64,000 nucleotides of DNA from Cephalopachus bancanus (GCA_027257055.1 JAPVLO010000138.1:6696001-6760000), one strand, 5' to 3'; positions 45,412 through 57,624 are shown, counted from the first letter of the stretch. Notes: generated from the sequence alone by a model not told the origin. Numbers and translations: made by a program.

Positions 45412-45842
45412 CATAACAACTCTTGCTTACAACAACTCCCATTTATTATTTCAGTTTGTTGAAGTTAGAGGTTCAGGTACAGTTTGTATGGATTCTCCGC
45501 TTAGAGTTAAGCAAGACAAGAATCAAGGTGTTGGCTCTCATATTGAGGCTTAACTAGAGAACTCTCACGTTATTGACAGAATTATTTCCACATGGCTATA
45601 GTATTCTTCTTCAGGAACATCAAGAAAATCTCTTACTTTAGTCAAAATTATAATGGAAGTGACATGCCATTACCTATGCCTTAAAATATAACCTAATCGA
45701 GGTGGTGACGATCTCATTCCCTTTGCCATACTATGCTGTGTAGAAACAAGTCACAAACTCTACCACACTTCAGAAGAAGAGGCTATACAGAGGGGTGTGG
45801 GTCATTAGTCATCATCTTTGAATTATGCCTACCACAAAGGTT
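45412..45842 (-). mobile_element. MLT1-type LTR, inverted
   Basis: On plus: 'acaactcccatttattattt', 'aatcaaggtgttggctctca', 'agaaacaagtcacaaactct' and 'gaattatgcctaccacaaag' at the right end. This is the reversed order of an older MLT1 subfamily (H-K like). Solo LTR, strongly diverged. Confidence 0.65.
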
Positions 45843-45907
45843 GTATCACTCTTGAGAGGAAAAACACTCATTACCACTCTAAAGAAGAAAGAGGGCTTGT
45901 TTTATGT

Positions 45908-46247
45908 GTCACGGTTATAAGTTGAATTGTGTCTTTCATAAAATGTGTATGTTGAAGTCCTAAACCCCTTAATGTGATTATTTGGTAATAGGGTATTTAA
46001 TGAGGCCATTTAGTTATCATGATGATATTAATCCAATATGATTGGTGACTGTATTAAAAGAAGAAAGGTGGACGCACACATATACAAAAGAAAGATCATG
46101 TAAAGACACAGGAAGAAGATGGTAGTTTACAAGTCAAAGAGGTCTCAGAAGAAACCACTTTCACCAGCATCTTAATCTCAGACTTAAGGATTCTAGAACT
46201 TGGAGGAAACAATAGCTTGTATTCTAAGCTACCTTAGCCTATAGTAT
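45908..46247 (+). mobile_element. MLT1D-like LTR, left part (host of a nested LTR)
   Basis: 'aagttgaattgtgtctttca', 'tatgttgaagtcctaaaccc', 'atccaatatgattggtgact' and 'ctcagaagaaaccactttca' match MLT1D. It stops at 'agcctatagtat', mid-way through the usual 'agtttgtggtatttgttac' end. The remaining 3' end is found beyond the nested LTR at 48385-48416. Confidence 0.8.
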
Positions 46248-46428
46248 TGAGAGAGGAGAAAGGAAGAACCTGAATATGCAAATAGATTAGGGCAGGTCCT
46301 GGTAAAAATTTCTGCTGCAAACCCCATAGACTGGAGTGAGAACACCTATTTCCAGGTCTGTGGACTAAGACTTTCACATGCTTCTTCTTGATTGGATCTT
46401 TTCAGCCCTCTCTCAATTGGTGCATTTC

Positions 46429-47780
46429 TTTGTTTTTTTTTTTATAATAAACGTTTTTTATTATGATATTGTGGAGTACAGTTAAGGATTAGGTATACAA
46501 ATATGCTTCGTTCAGGCACCCTTGTTGATAAGAGGTGTCTCCCCGTCCCCAGACAGATATTTGCTACTATTAATCCCATCTCCCTCACCCCCCATAGTTT
46601 CCCACCAGTCAGTCATTTTCTTATGGTAGTACGTTGGATGATCAAGGTCCACTAAATGAGTGAGAACATGTGATACTCAGATCTTTGTTTCTGTGAGAGG
46701 TCACTCAGTATTATAGACTCTAGTTCCATCCAGGTTGCTGCGAAATTCATGATTTTGTTCTTTTTTATGGCTGTGTAGTATTCCATCGTGTATATGTACC
46801 ACATTTTGTAAATCCAGTCCTCTTTTGATGGGCAGCATGATTGCTTCCAGGTTCTTGCTATTGTGAACGATGCTGCGATAAATATATGTGTGCAGGTATC
46901 TTTTTTATAGAGTGATTTGAGTTCTTTAGGGTATATTCCCAGTAGGGGGATTGCAAGATCATATGGGAGGTTGATATTTAGAACTTTAAGGACTCACCAT
47001 ATGGCTTTCCACAGAGGTCGCACTAGTTTACACTCCCACCAATAGTGTAGGAGAGTTCCCTTTTCGCCACACCCTCTCTAGCAACTGTTATTTTTTGAGT
47101 TGTTGATAATGGCCATTCTGACTGGAGTTAGGTGGTATCTCAGTGTGGTTTTGATTTGCATCTCCCTGATGATTAGTGAGGTTGAACGTTTCTTCATGTG
47201 TCTGTTGGCTGCTCGGATGTCTTCCTTTGAGAAGTGTCTGTTCATATCTTTTCCCCATTTTATAATGGGGTTGTTTGTTTTCTTCTTTTCAGCACATTTG
47301 AGTTCCTTGTAGATCCAGGATGTTAAGCCTTTGTCAGACCTGGAATTGGCAAATACTTTTTCCCAGTCTGTAGGCTGTCTCTCTGCTCTCTTGATGGTTT
47401 CTTTGGCTTTGCAGAAGTTTGTCAATTTAATGAGGTCCCACGTGTCTATCGTATCTCTTATGGCCTGTGGGTTTGGGGTTTTGTTCAGGAAATGGATGCC
47501 AGTTCCAATTTCCATGAGTGTATGTCCTTCATTTTCTAAGGTTCTTATGGTTTGAGGTTTTACATTTAGGTCTCTGATCCATTTGGAGTTAATTTTTGTG
47601 TATGGGGATAGATAGGGGTCCTGTTTCGATCTTCTGCATGTGGTCAGCCAGTTTTCCCGCACCATTTACTGAATAGGTTATTGGAACAGGCATATAGACC
47701 AATGGAATAGAATTGAGATTCCAGAAGCAAAACCTCAATTTCTCAACCAACTCATCTTCGACAAAGCCTCCACCACCTAC
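46429..47780 (-). mobile_element. L1 (3' end type B) with inverted 5' segment and perfect TSD
   Basis: From the left: T-run and reversed 3' UTR ('gtggagtacagttaaggatt', 'tatttgctactattaatccc'), then reversed ORF2 to about 47677. From there to 47780 the sequence is ORF2 in sense orientation ('catatagaccaatggaatag'). An exact 15-bp TSD, caattggtgcatttc, flanks the whole (46414-46428, 47781-47795). The two segments nearly abut in L1 coordinates with a small gap, the signature of twin priming. Confidence 0.95.
47078..47665 (-). pseudogene. L1 ORF2 C-terminal remnant, 195 codons open
   Basis: The longest uninterrupted frame in the window. It carries blocks of the ORF2p C-terminal region: [55 protein letters not shown], then [20 protein letters not shown]. 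In L1 this region lies between the reverse transcriptase and the Cys-rich end. Few disabling changes suggest that the L1 is one of the younger ones. It has no promoter and no N-terminal domains, so no function is expected. Confidence 0.93.
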
Positions 47781-48384
47781 CAATTGGTGCATTTCAATCC
47801 CGCACCATGGTGCCTCTCTCTGATTGATGCTACCACCAAGCAATTAACACTCTCAAGACTAGGTAAACCCCTGACTGCAGAGGCATTATCGGCATTCTTC
47901 TTCCTGGTCCCCTTTTGCTGCTGGGAGCTTTTCTGTCTTCTAATAAATTCTACTTACTCACTTACTCACTCTCCAGTGTCCTCATCCCTCCTTCTTCTCA
48001 GGCATGAGTCAAGAACCTGGAACTTCTGAACAAGAAAAGCTGCTGAGCTAGAAGAGCTGCACACGCCGAACTGGAAGAGCTGAACCCACAGGGCTGAGAC
48101 AGCTTTAACATTCCTTGGGGGCTTGGCTTGCTGGCCCATTGAACTAGCAGAGCTATAAACACTTTTCAGGCCCACTGACCCCCAAACTAAGAGAGCTGTA
48201 ACACTCCTTGGGGACTCTGCAGCTGTTGTCATCCCTGAGTTCTCAGGCACCATTGCGTTCCCCTGTCCAAATGTCATTGCATCCCTGGTCACCCTGTGGA
48301 TCCCAGGCTAACAGTGCAGCTTTGGGAACTGCAACAATTCTTGGGAGCTCAGCTATACAACTTGTAGGACCCAACACTGCCTCA

Positions 48385-48416
48385 GTACTTTGTTATGATG
48401 GCCAAGTAAATTAATA
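48385..48416 (+). mobile_element. MLT1D-like LTR, displaced 3' end
   Basis: 'gtactttgttatgatggcca' and 'aaattaatacag' are the missing last ~35 bp of the MLT1D begun at 45908, displaced by the nested LTR. Confidence 0.75.
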
Positions 48417-48919
48417 CAGTTAGTTTCCAATGCACAAATTTTGACAAACTGTATTGGAAGACAGTTTTACATGCTCATAATGCCATGTTAGTGGGGCTCA
48501 AGAAGGCAGCATAACTGACCTTCATATTGGATATGGTGTCTGTCTGTCTCTCTCTTTCAATTTCCTTTGAGATGGAAAGATTAAAGTATTTAACACTATA
48601 AAATGTTAGTGCGTATTTGGAAAGAAGTGTACTTTTAGTGACATTTTTAAGGACAAATATGAACAATTATAATTTAAAATGGCACATGACTTTCTTCGTT
48701 ATTTATTTTGCATTTATTGAATGCTTAAATTATCAGCCTATTCCTGTCTCTTGGAATATATCAATAAAAACGACAGACAATAATTCTGCTATAATATGTC
48801 TTAGGTCTAGTGATAGAAGAGAAGCAAATACATTTAAAAATAAGTTAATAATACATTATTTGGTTAGAAGATGAGGTCTAGGTAAAAAAAAATTGTTTAA
48901 AATTTAAAAAGAATATAAT
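48417..48919. other. Unassigned sequence
   Basis: AT-rich, no repeat or gene recognised. Confidence 0.4.
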
Positions 48920-49290
48920 GTAAATCAGGAGGGTGAATTACAGGGCTGGAAATTTTTAATGGGTATAGTAAGAGTAGCACTGAATAGCTAGTATTTGAGA
49001 ATAGACTTACAAGCAAAGAGAAAGTAACTTTCCACAAATTTCAGGAAAACAGATTCTTTGCACAAGAAAGAGTTCATATAAAGGCCATGTGGCCTGGCAT
49101 GCTTAAGAAACAGGAAGAAAGCTCCTGTGGAGGAGTAGAGTGAATGAAGGGGAAATTAATAGAAAATAATTTTATACAGGTAAAAATGAGACCAATTATA
49201 TAGGGCCATTGGAAGCACTAAGACTTTTTTTCGGAGCAAAATGATACAAATTAGAAAGATTTGAGCAAAAGAGCCTCATTTTGGGTCACA
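48920..49290 (+). repeat. Possible ancient mammalian repeat, unnamed
   Basis: 'gaggagtagagtgaatgaag', 'tatagggccattggaagcac' and 'agcaaaatgatacaaattag' weakly follow the order of a widespread old mammalian repeat with a 'gggccttgtaggcc...ggaagccattgg...gtgacatgatctg' series. I cannot assign the family, and the match is weak. Confidence 0.3.
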
Positions 49291-49295
49291 GAACT

Positions 49296-50560
49296 TCATG
49301 GTATTAGGCTGAACAATGATATTTTGGGGATGTGACCCCAAAAGCTCTGGCAACAAAAGCAAAAATAGACATTGAATAATTATTCAAACTAAGAAGCTTC
49401 TGCAGAAAGAAGGAAACACTCAACAGGGTGAAGAGACAATATACAGAATAGTAGAAAATATTTACAAACCATACATGTGATAAAGGGTTAATGTCCCAAA
49501 TATGTAAGATTCTTATACAACTCAGTAGAAAGAAAACAAATATCCCAATTTTAAAAATGAATAACATACTTGAATATAATTTTCTCAAAAAAAGATGTGC
49601 AACAAAGATAGCCAACAAATATATGAATAAAAAAGGTTCATGACTATTCACCAGAGAAATGCCAAATTAAAAGCACAGTGAGATATAACTCACAACAGTT
49701 AAAATAGCTATTGTTAAAAAGACAAACAATGAGTTTTGGCCCGGATGTAAAGAAAAGGAAACTCCTTCACACTGCAGGTGGAAATGTAAATTAGTACAGT
49801 CCACAGTAAATTAGAAAGTATTATTTAGTTTCCTCCAAAAATTATAAATGGAGCTGTCTGATGATATAGCAATCCTACAACTGAGTATATAAACAAAGAA
49901 AATGAAATCAGCATCTTGAAAAGATATCTGCACTCCAATGTTAATTGCAGCTTTATTCATAATAGTCAAGATACAGAATTGACCTAAATGTCCATCAATG
50001 CATGAATGAAGAAAATTTAGTGTGTATAAAGTGTATATAATATATTGCACACAATTAGTATATAATCTATCATTATATTATTATATATTATATAGTGTAT
50101 AGTGTATATAATATAAACATAAAGTTTGGCATATATATAGTATAACATATCCAGCCTTACAAAAAGAAGGAAATCCTGTCAGTTTCAACAACATGGATGA
50201 ACATGGAGAACATTTGTTAAGTGAAATAAACCAGGCACAGAAAGACAAATAATACATGATTTCACTTATATATGAAATCTAAAAAAGTTGAACTCATGGA
50301 AGTATAGAATTCTATTTACCAAGCACTGGAGATAGGGGAATAAGTTCAAGAAATCTATTATACATAGTGACTGCAATTATTAACAAAATATTGAAATATT
50401 GTAGTTTGAAAATTACTAAGAGTATCACTATAAAAAATTATAATAATTATGTGAGGTAAGTCATGTTCATTAAATTTACATATTTCAAAACATTGTCTTG
50501 TAAATAATAAATATATAAATTTTATTTGTCAATTAAAAAAATGTATAAGAATAAATAAAA
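49296..50560 (+). mobile_element. Older L1 (L1MB/MA-like) 3' end
   Basis: Sense ORF2 end and 3' UTR: 'aaaagctctggcaacaaaag', 'agaagcttctgcagaaagaa', 'tttattcataatagtcaaga', 'aatgtccatcaatgcatgaa', then 'caggcacagaaagacaaata'. An AT-repeat stretch (50030-50125) has expanded within it. It is about 1.26 kb, 5'-truncated, with many stops. Confidence 0.85.
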
Positions 50561-50669
50561 CCTATGGAAGGAAGGGTGGATATTTATGATATATTTGGCC
50601 ATATTTTGACTCTTATGAATTATCATGTATTAATTTACTATTAATTTTTCTTTTTTTAAATTTTTAAAA

Positions 50670-50951
50670 TTTTTTTTTTTTTGAGTTGGAGTCTCACTCT
50701 GTCACCCAGACTGGAATGCAGTGGCTGCTCCTGGCCACCGCAGCCTCAACCTTCTGGGCTCCGACAATCCTTCCGCCTCAGCCTTCAGAGTAGCCGGAAT
50801 TACAGGCACACGCTACCACACCCGGCTAATTTTTTGATTTATTGTAGAGATGAGGTCTCGCCAAGTTGCCTAGGTGGGTCTCGAACCCATGGGTTCAGGC
50901 AATCCACTCACCTCAGCCTCCCAAAGGTGCGGGATACAGGCTGAGCCTCCG
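50670..50951 (-). mobile_element. Alu dimer, young-type right arm, inverted, 5'-truncated
   Basis: Reversed Alu with 'ggctgctcctggccaccgc' and 'gccaagttgcctaggtggg'. It ends 'ggctgagcctccg', about 10 bp short of the Alu 5' end. No convincing TSD. Confidence 0.92.
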
Positions 50952-51799
50952 ATATTAAGTATATTTTCTCAAGGGACAAATTATACTTAAAATTATCTCC
51001 CAGTATGAGGATCGTTGAAATTAACTCACAAACAAAACTCAGCCTAAAAATAAGTACTGATTCAGTGACTGAAGCTAGCAATGTTTTTGTGGTAATTAAA
51101 ACAAAAAAATTGTCCACAAAGATGTTGCTTTGTTAATACTGGGAAAATGCACTATGAAAAGAATAATCTGCAGAAAATGTGAAATAAAACCAATCAGTGT
51201 CTGGTTTTGCTCATTCAAGGTGTAAAGAAGCCTGGTGTGCTACTGCATGCAGTAAATACAGCATGTCTTTTGCTTTCATAGTTATACAGGGCTATCCATC
51301 AGAGCCATCTAGAATACAATAAGAAAAATGAAGTTTGTAACAGAAATTTCCCGTCATAAGGTGCTGCTGGTTCTGCCACTCTATATTTTTTTCTAGGCTA
51401 ATTCTCCCTTCCCTATCAGTTCCAGATTTATGACTTCTTATTTCAATCTGGCAGCCTGCACTGCCTTCCCTTCTGTCTCCAACCTACTGCTCTCTTTTCC
51501 TCCAAACAGGGTTTCCATAGAGTTCTGGATGACATAGTTTTCCCCTAGGCTTACAACACTCTTAAATCCGGGTGATTTCATGGAAAAACATAGATGCTGC
51601 TTCTTTTTTTAAAAACCTTTCTTTGTATTTCTATTATTGATTTGGAACTTTTGTGAATTTTTGCTAGATCATATGGCTTTCCTAGCATATTAAACAGACT
51701 ACTTCTAGATATTCTTCCAACAACACCAGAAATTATTTTAAAGTGTCACAAAGGATTCAAGCAAAAGCACTGGTATTTTACTGTGATCAACTTGACCTG
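50952..51799. other. Unassigned sequence
   Basis: No repeat or gene recognised. Pyrimidine-rich stretch at 51400-51510. Confidence 0.4.
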
Positions 51800-52080
51800 G
51801 TGTATTGCTATGCTAGATCTACTGTAACAAAGTATCCTACACCGAGTGGCTTAAACAACAGACATTTATTTTCTCATCATTATGGATGCTAGATGTTGAT
51901 TCCTTTTTTTTAGTTGATTCCTTTGAGTGCCAGGAGAAATGTATCTATTTCAGCCCTCCACACTTGATTTGTTGATGACTATCTTCTCTCTGTGTCTTCA
52001 AAACGTCTTTACTCTACCTGTATCTGTGTCTTAATTTTCTCTTTTTAAGAGGACAAAAACTACTCCAAAATAGAAATCGC
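51800..52080 (-). mobile_element. MLT1-type LTR, inverted, partial
   Basis: Left end 'gctatgctagatctactgta' with 'aacaaagtatcctacaccga', then 'gtggcttaaacaacagacat' and 'tattttctcatcattatgga'. This is the reversed 3' end of MLT1B-D. It fades out at about 52080. Confidence 0.75.
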
Positions 52081-52643
52081 ATCTTAAAGGGAAAGTTAGA
52101 AGTGATTTAAGTAGATAAATTTAATTAAAGCCTACAATGGTGAAAATACTTTTGTCTTTAGATTATGAATTGTGATTCTCAGACACATTCTAGCAATAAA
52201 GCTATATTATTGTGGCTTTGGTGAACTAATTTGACAGTTAATATGTGCCATATACATTCTTTCCTACCTTCAGAAATGGTGCCATCTCCTAGACTACTCA
52301 GTACTTTTGTGAAATCTTGTTATTTAGGGATCAGGTTCATAAATAATATAATATATATGATACTAGCAGAAAATGCTTAGTTCTCAAAGTTCATTATTTT
52401 CTTCTACTTTAACCCACACACAATTTCAAATGTTTTATTTGTTTTTTGTTTCCCTCAGTTCAGATTAAATTTGCATCTCTTCTCCTTTTTCCAAAAACTG
52501 GCCATTCATTCCTTTTAAGTCTATATGCAATTTCTAATGAGTCCTTGATAATCTGTCCAATTATCATTTTAAGGAAAGTTTATATTCTCTTCAATCTTTG
52601 CTCTTCTAATATGCACATTAATAGACATAGTTAAGATGAGTTG
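52081..52643. other. Unassigned sequence
   Basis: No repeat or gene recognised. Confidence 0.4.
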
Positions 52644-53752
52644 TACTAGTTTTCTATTGCTGCTGTAACAAATTTATACAAGATCACTGATTTAAAATAA
52701 CAGAAACTTATTTTCTTATACTTCTGGAAGTCACTAGTTCAAAATGGATCTCACTGGACTTAAATCAGGCGGTCAGCAGGATTGTGTTTCTTCAGTAGTT
52801 TGTAGGAGAGAAATTCTTTCCTTTTCCAGTCTCTAGTCTTTTTTTTTATAATCAGTATTTTTTATTATGATTTTGTGGGGTACAGTTAAGGGTTAGGTAT
52901 ACAAATACGTTTTGTTCAGGCACCTTTGTTGATAAGAGGTGTTTCCTTTCCCCAGACAGATATTTGCTACCGTTAATCCCATCTCCCTCCCCCCCATAGT
53001 TTCCTACTACTGTCAGTCATTTTCTTATAGTATTACATTGGATGTTCAAGGTTCATTATATGAGTGAGAACATGTGATACTCGGCTCTTTGTTTCTGTGA
53101 GGGGTCACTCAGTATTATAGACTCTAGTTCCATCCAGGTTGCTGCGAAATTCATGATTTTGTTCTTTTTTATGGCTGCGTAGTATTCCATCGTGTATATG
53201 TACCACATTTTTTTAATCCAGTCCTCTTTTGATGGGCAGCATGGTTGGTTCCAGGTTCTTGCTATGTGAACAATACTGCGATAAACATACGTGTGCAGGA
53301 ATCTTTTTTATAGAGTGATTTGAGTTCTTCAGGATATATTCCCAGTAGGGGGATTGCGGGGTCATATGGGAGGTTGATATTTTGAGCCTTTAGGAATCGC
53401 CACACTGCTTTCCACAGAGGTCGCACTAGTTTACATTCCCACCAACAGTGTAGAAGTGTTCCCTTTTCGCGAGTCTTTTTGGTTATCTTTCCTTCTTCAA
53501 ATTCAGGAATAGTTGTTGAGTCTATCTCTTGCTGTATCACTCTGATGTTGTCTTCTTCCTCCCTCTTGAAAATACATTAAACCAACCAAGATAGTCTAAA
53601 ATCATTTCCCCGTCTCAATGTCAGACAACAAACTTAATTTCGTCTGCAACCTTTATCTTTTCTTACTATATATCATAACATGTTCACAGGTTCTGGGGAT
53701 TAGGATCTCAGCATCTTTGTCAATTGAAGGAAGAGTTTTGCTATCTACTACA
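52644..53752 (-). mobile_element. MLT1C-like LTR, inverted, split by L1
   Basis: Starts 'tgtactagttttctattgct' with 'gctgtaacaaatttatacaa' and ends 'ggttctggggattaggatct' ... 'ctatctactaca', the reversed two ends of an MLT1B/C LTR. The L1 at about 52835-53470 interrupts it. Without it the LTR is about 470 bp, a usual length. Confidence 0.8.
52835..53470 (-). mobile_element. 5'-truncated L1 (3' end type B), inverted
   Basis: T-run, 'gattttgtggggtacagtta', 'gatatttgctaccgttaatc', then ORF2 C-terminal sequence to 'agtgttcccttttcgc'. Both flanks contain agtcttttt, a possible 9-bp TSD that blurs into the T-run. Shares its 3' UTR type with the L1 at 46429. The frame at 53262-53540 includes [20 protein letters not shown], typical ORF2. 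Confidence 0.93.
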
Positions 53753-55865
53753 GGCTATAAACCACAAACTCTCTGACTATAAATTCTAAATAAAGACATG
53801 TTAAAAAGCAGTGAGTAAAGAGTAAACACTTAATAATTGAGTGTTGTTATATATCATTATCATTATTATTGTCATTATTATCATTATATTATGAGGGGAC
53901 CAGTACTAGATAGTGAAGATTTGTAATTTGATGAGGTGATCAGAATTAAGTCAACACCAGTTCCAGTTTGGCTATATAGTTATGTAAAATAGAAGAAGCA
54001 ACATTTGGACAGACAAATGTAGCTTGTAGAAAATCAAAGATGCTTTGAAATTTTAGCAAACGTTTTGCTGCTAGCAAATATGTAGAACAGTAAATACAAG
54101 CAGAATCTGCAAATAGCAACTCCTAAATATAGGGCAGTTTTTCCATAAGAGAGCCTAAAGGTCTCTTCAAAGATGCCACAGCAGTGCTAATACATCATTG
54201 GACTCTAGCATTCTTTATGGTTTTTTTTTTTTCTCTTCTATCACTCTATGCACAGATTTGGGAGTTAAATACTCAAGAATACTGGGTGGCTGGTGGCTGC
54301 CAATCAGGCCTTGGTCCTGGTGCCCACAGGGTGACTGTATCAATCCTGAGGCAAAACTATCTCTCTCTCAATTCTGCATTCATCATCTACATGCCATACT
54401 TCGGGGCTTTTGCTAGATTTATAACCATCCTGAACTCCTGCCTATTCATAGAGTCTTGCCAAAATCAATTGGTTCTTCAGAGAATAACATTCAGGATGAC
54501 ATCTATAAGCATAAAATCCAATTGATATGTTTCAGATTGATTTTCTTTATTTATTCTCTTTTAAGATATGAATAACATCAGAAATCTCTTTAATTTTTAT
54601 TTTTTACAAATTAATATTTGTAAAAAAGTCTTTCCTAAACTTAGCAAAATATTTTCATAGTAGATTATGAAAAGTTTAAAGTATGTATAAAAGTAATACA
54701 TGTGGAAGAGATCAGTTAAAAGCTACCAAAAATAAAAATTTTAAAAAAAGGAAACTTTCTCATAGCACTTCTAAAACACCCCTTTTTTTTTATCCTAGCA
54801 GTTGATGAATTGTTGCTTATTCAAACAATCTATGGGGGAAAAAAATTCTATTTTTTGCTTGAAATGTGTGAGAAACTCTAGCCTGAAAAGGTACTTGTCA
54901 TAAAGTTATATACAAATGAAAATACAAGCTAAGAATAACAGTACCATCTGAGCCATAGTTAGAGTTAAGTGTTATAATCTAAATCCACGGTAACTTTCTA
55001 GAAATAATTATTTTTTAAGAAGTGAAAATTAGTTCTAATACTTTAAAACTAGCTTAACTCTTAAGGAATTTTAACATGCCAACTCTCTTAAAGTTACTGT
55101 TTGCGAAGTTGTTTTATTTTAGGTTTATGAACAAGAGTTGAGCCAAACTGAGCAACTATTTATAGGAGGATCTGAATTACAAATATAAGTTAATTTTAAA
55201 GGCATCTGAAATATTTAAAATTTGAAACTTACTAGTAACTTGTGCCTAACAAGTCTTCTGTTTTAAAAATGAAAAATGCATAATATCTTAATGGTTGAAT
55301 CTTTTATCACCAACTAAATGTCTATCTGCTGAATAATTACCAACAATAATAACAAAATTAATCACATTTGTTATTTATTTAAAATATAATTGATATATGT
55401 TCCACATACTCTACTAGGTGCTTAAATATAACACATAATTAAAATCACAAAATAATAAAATGAAGCAGATATTTTGCTTTTCAAATTAAGAAGCAAATTC
55501 AGAAAGATTAAAAATTACTTAACTTTATCCAATCTTGTTTTTTAAAAAATATTATTTGAGGAATTTATGCTTGCTTATATATGACTGAGAAGTGTGGTGG
55601 GAAGAGAACATCAAAATGTTGACTTCATGTGGAAATACGTTTAGAGAGGAAAATTAAAACACTAATTAAAAGATTATTTTTGCAATTGCTTGGTTTTTAT
55701 ATTTTCCTCTATAAAGCTGCCACATGTGTAGTCTTTAGCAAGTTGAAGACTCACCTGTGCAGAATTACACAGCAAAACATTAAAATTATTAACATTGTAC
55801 TTTTTAATATTCAACTTAACCCAATATTTCATTCATTGTCACAATGTAATATTTATTATCTAGCC
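53753..55865. other. Unassigned sequence
   Basis: About 2.1 kb without a recognised repeat or gene. An ATT/ATC simple-repeat stretch lies at 53851-53895. A 113-residue frame at 54184-54525 starts in a hydrophobic run but has no recognisable domain and is probably chance. Confidence 0.4.
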
Positions 55866-57560
55866 ATATGAGATCTATCGAACATTTTCTATTAGCTCTT
55901 CTTTAAATTTTTCATAAAATTCAGCAGTAAATTCATCAGGTCCTGAGATTATCTTTGATGAAAGACTGTTTAGTACTGCTTTGATCTTATTACCTGTTAT
56001 TGGTCCATTCGGGTTTTCTGCTTCTTCATGGTTCAATATTATTAAATTGCATTTGTCCTGGAATTCATTCATTTATTCTAGGCTTCCCATTTGTTGGCAT
56101 ACATTTGTTCATAATACCCTTTAATGATTCTTTGTATTTCTGTGGTATCACTTGTAATGTTCCCTTCTTCATCTCTGATTTTATTTATCTGGGTCTTCTC
56201 TCATCTTTTTCTTAGTCTATTTAAAAGGTTTGTCAATTTTGCTTATCTTTTAAAATTAATTTGTAATTTTATTAGTCTTTTGGGGGTTTTGTCTCAATTT
56301 CATTTATTTCTGCTTTGATCTTCACTGTTTTTTATTCCACTAATTTTGAGTATGGTTTGCTCTTACTTTTCTAGCTTTTTGAAGTGCAATGATAGGTTAC
56401 ATGAAGTCTTACTAATTATTGTAGAAGCATTCATGGCTATAAACTTTCCTTTTAGTACTGCTTTTTATGTATCCAATAAATTCTCTTATGCTGTGTTTTC
56501 ATTTTCATTGATTTGAAAATGTATTTAATTTTTTCTTTTTTAATTTCTTCATTGGCTCATTCAGAAACATTTTGTTAAATTTACATGTATTTGCACAATT
56601 CCCAATTTCTCATTATGAATTTCGAATGGAATTTTGGAAAAGTACTTAATGTTATTTTGCCCTTTTAAAATTCAATCCATCTACAATCAATATGTTATTG
56701 ATAGGTAAGGCTTTACTACTGCCATTTTGTTACTTGTTTTCAAGTTGTTCTGTAATTTCTATTTTTAAAATTTTATTATTAGTGCCTTCTTTGTGGTTAA
56801 GTTACTTTCTCTGGTGATATGTCTTAATTCATTATTTTTTAATTTTTGGTATATCTATTATGTATTAAATTACAGATTTTTACTTTGGAGTTACCATGAG
56901 GCTTAAAAAAAATCCTATAATTATAACAGATATTTAAAGCTGACTGAAACTTTTTTTTTAATTGAAGAGAAAGAAATACTTCTAAACTTACTCTATGAGG
57001 CCAGCATTGCCCTGACACCAAAACCAAAGACACAACAACAAAACTACAAACAATACACACGATGAACATAGATGTGAATATTATCAACAAAATACTAGCA
57101 AACAGAATTAAACAATATATTCAAAAGTTTATTCACCACAATCAAGTGAATTCATCCTAGGGTAAGGAAGGTTCAACCTACTCAGATCAATAAACATGAT
57201 ACAGTACATCAACAGAATCAAGGACAAAAAGCAAATGAGCACTTCATGAGAAGCTGAAAAATCATTTGTTAAAATTCAACAATCTTTCCCAATAAAAACT
57301 CTCAGCAAAGTAAGTATATAAAAAAAAATACCTCCACATGTAAAGGTCACGTATGACGACAGCTAATACCACATTGAACAGGAAAAATGGAAAGCCTTCC
57401 AATTAAAATCTGAAACAAGACAAGAATGTAATTTCACCATTTTTATTCAACATGAGACTGGATGTCCTAGCCAGAGCAATTAGGCCAAAGAAATAATTAA
57501 AGGGCATCCACATAGGAAAAATAGAAGTCAAATTTTTTTTTATTGCAGATAACATGATCT

Positions 57561-57561
57561 T

Positions 57562-57624
<63 letters not shown>

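Larger units (their letters stand above)
46248..48384 (+). mobile_element. ERV1-type solo LTR nested in MLT1D and split by an L1
   Basis: It begins TGAGAGAGG (46248) and ends CTCA (48384), flanked by gtat (46244-46247) / gtac (48385-48388), the 4-bp duplication expected of an ERV1. Removing the L1 at 46429-47780 leaves a single LTR of about 785 bp. It has a polyadenylation signal (AATAAA near 47941) and a U5 beginning 'caggcatgagtcaagaacct'. The U5 carries repeats of 'agctgtaacactccttgggg'-like text (about 48101, 48151, 48194). There are no viral genes. Confidence 0.8.

Noticed and set aside
45227..45553. 108-codon frame
   Set aside because: It straddles unassigned DNA and an inverted MLT1 LTR, and no domain is recognisable.
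54184..54525. 113-codon frame with a hydrophobic N-terminus that might be a small secreted or membrane protein
   Set aside because: No recognisable domain, no splice or promoter context, AT-rich surroundings, and length within chance expectation.
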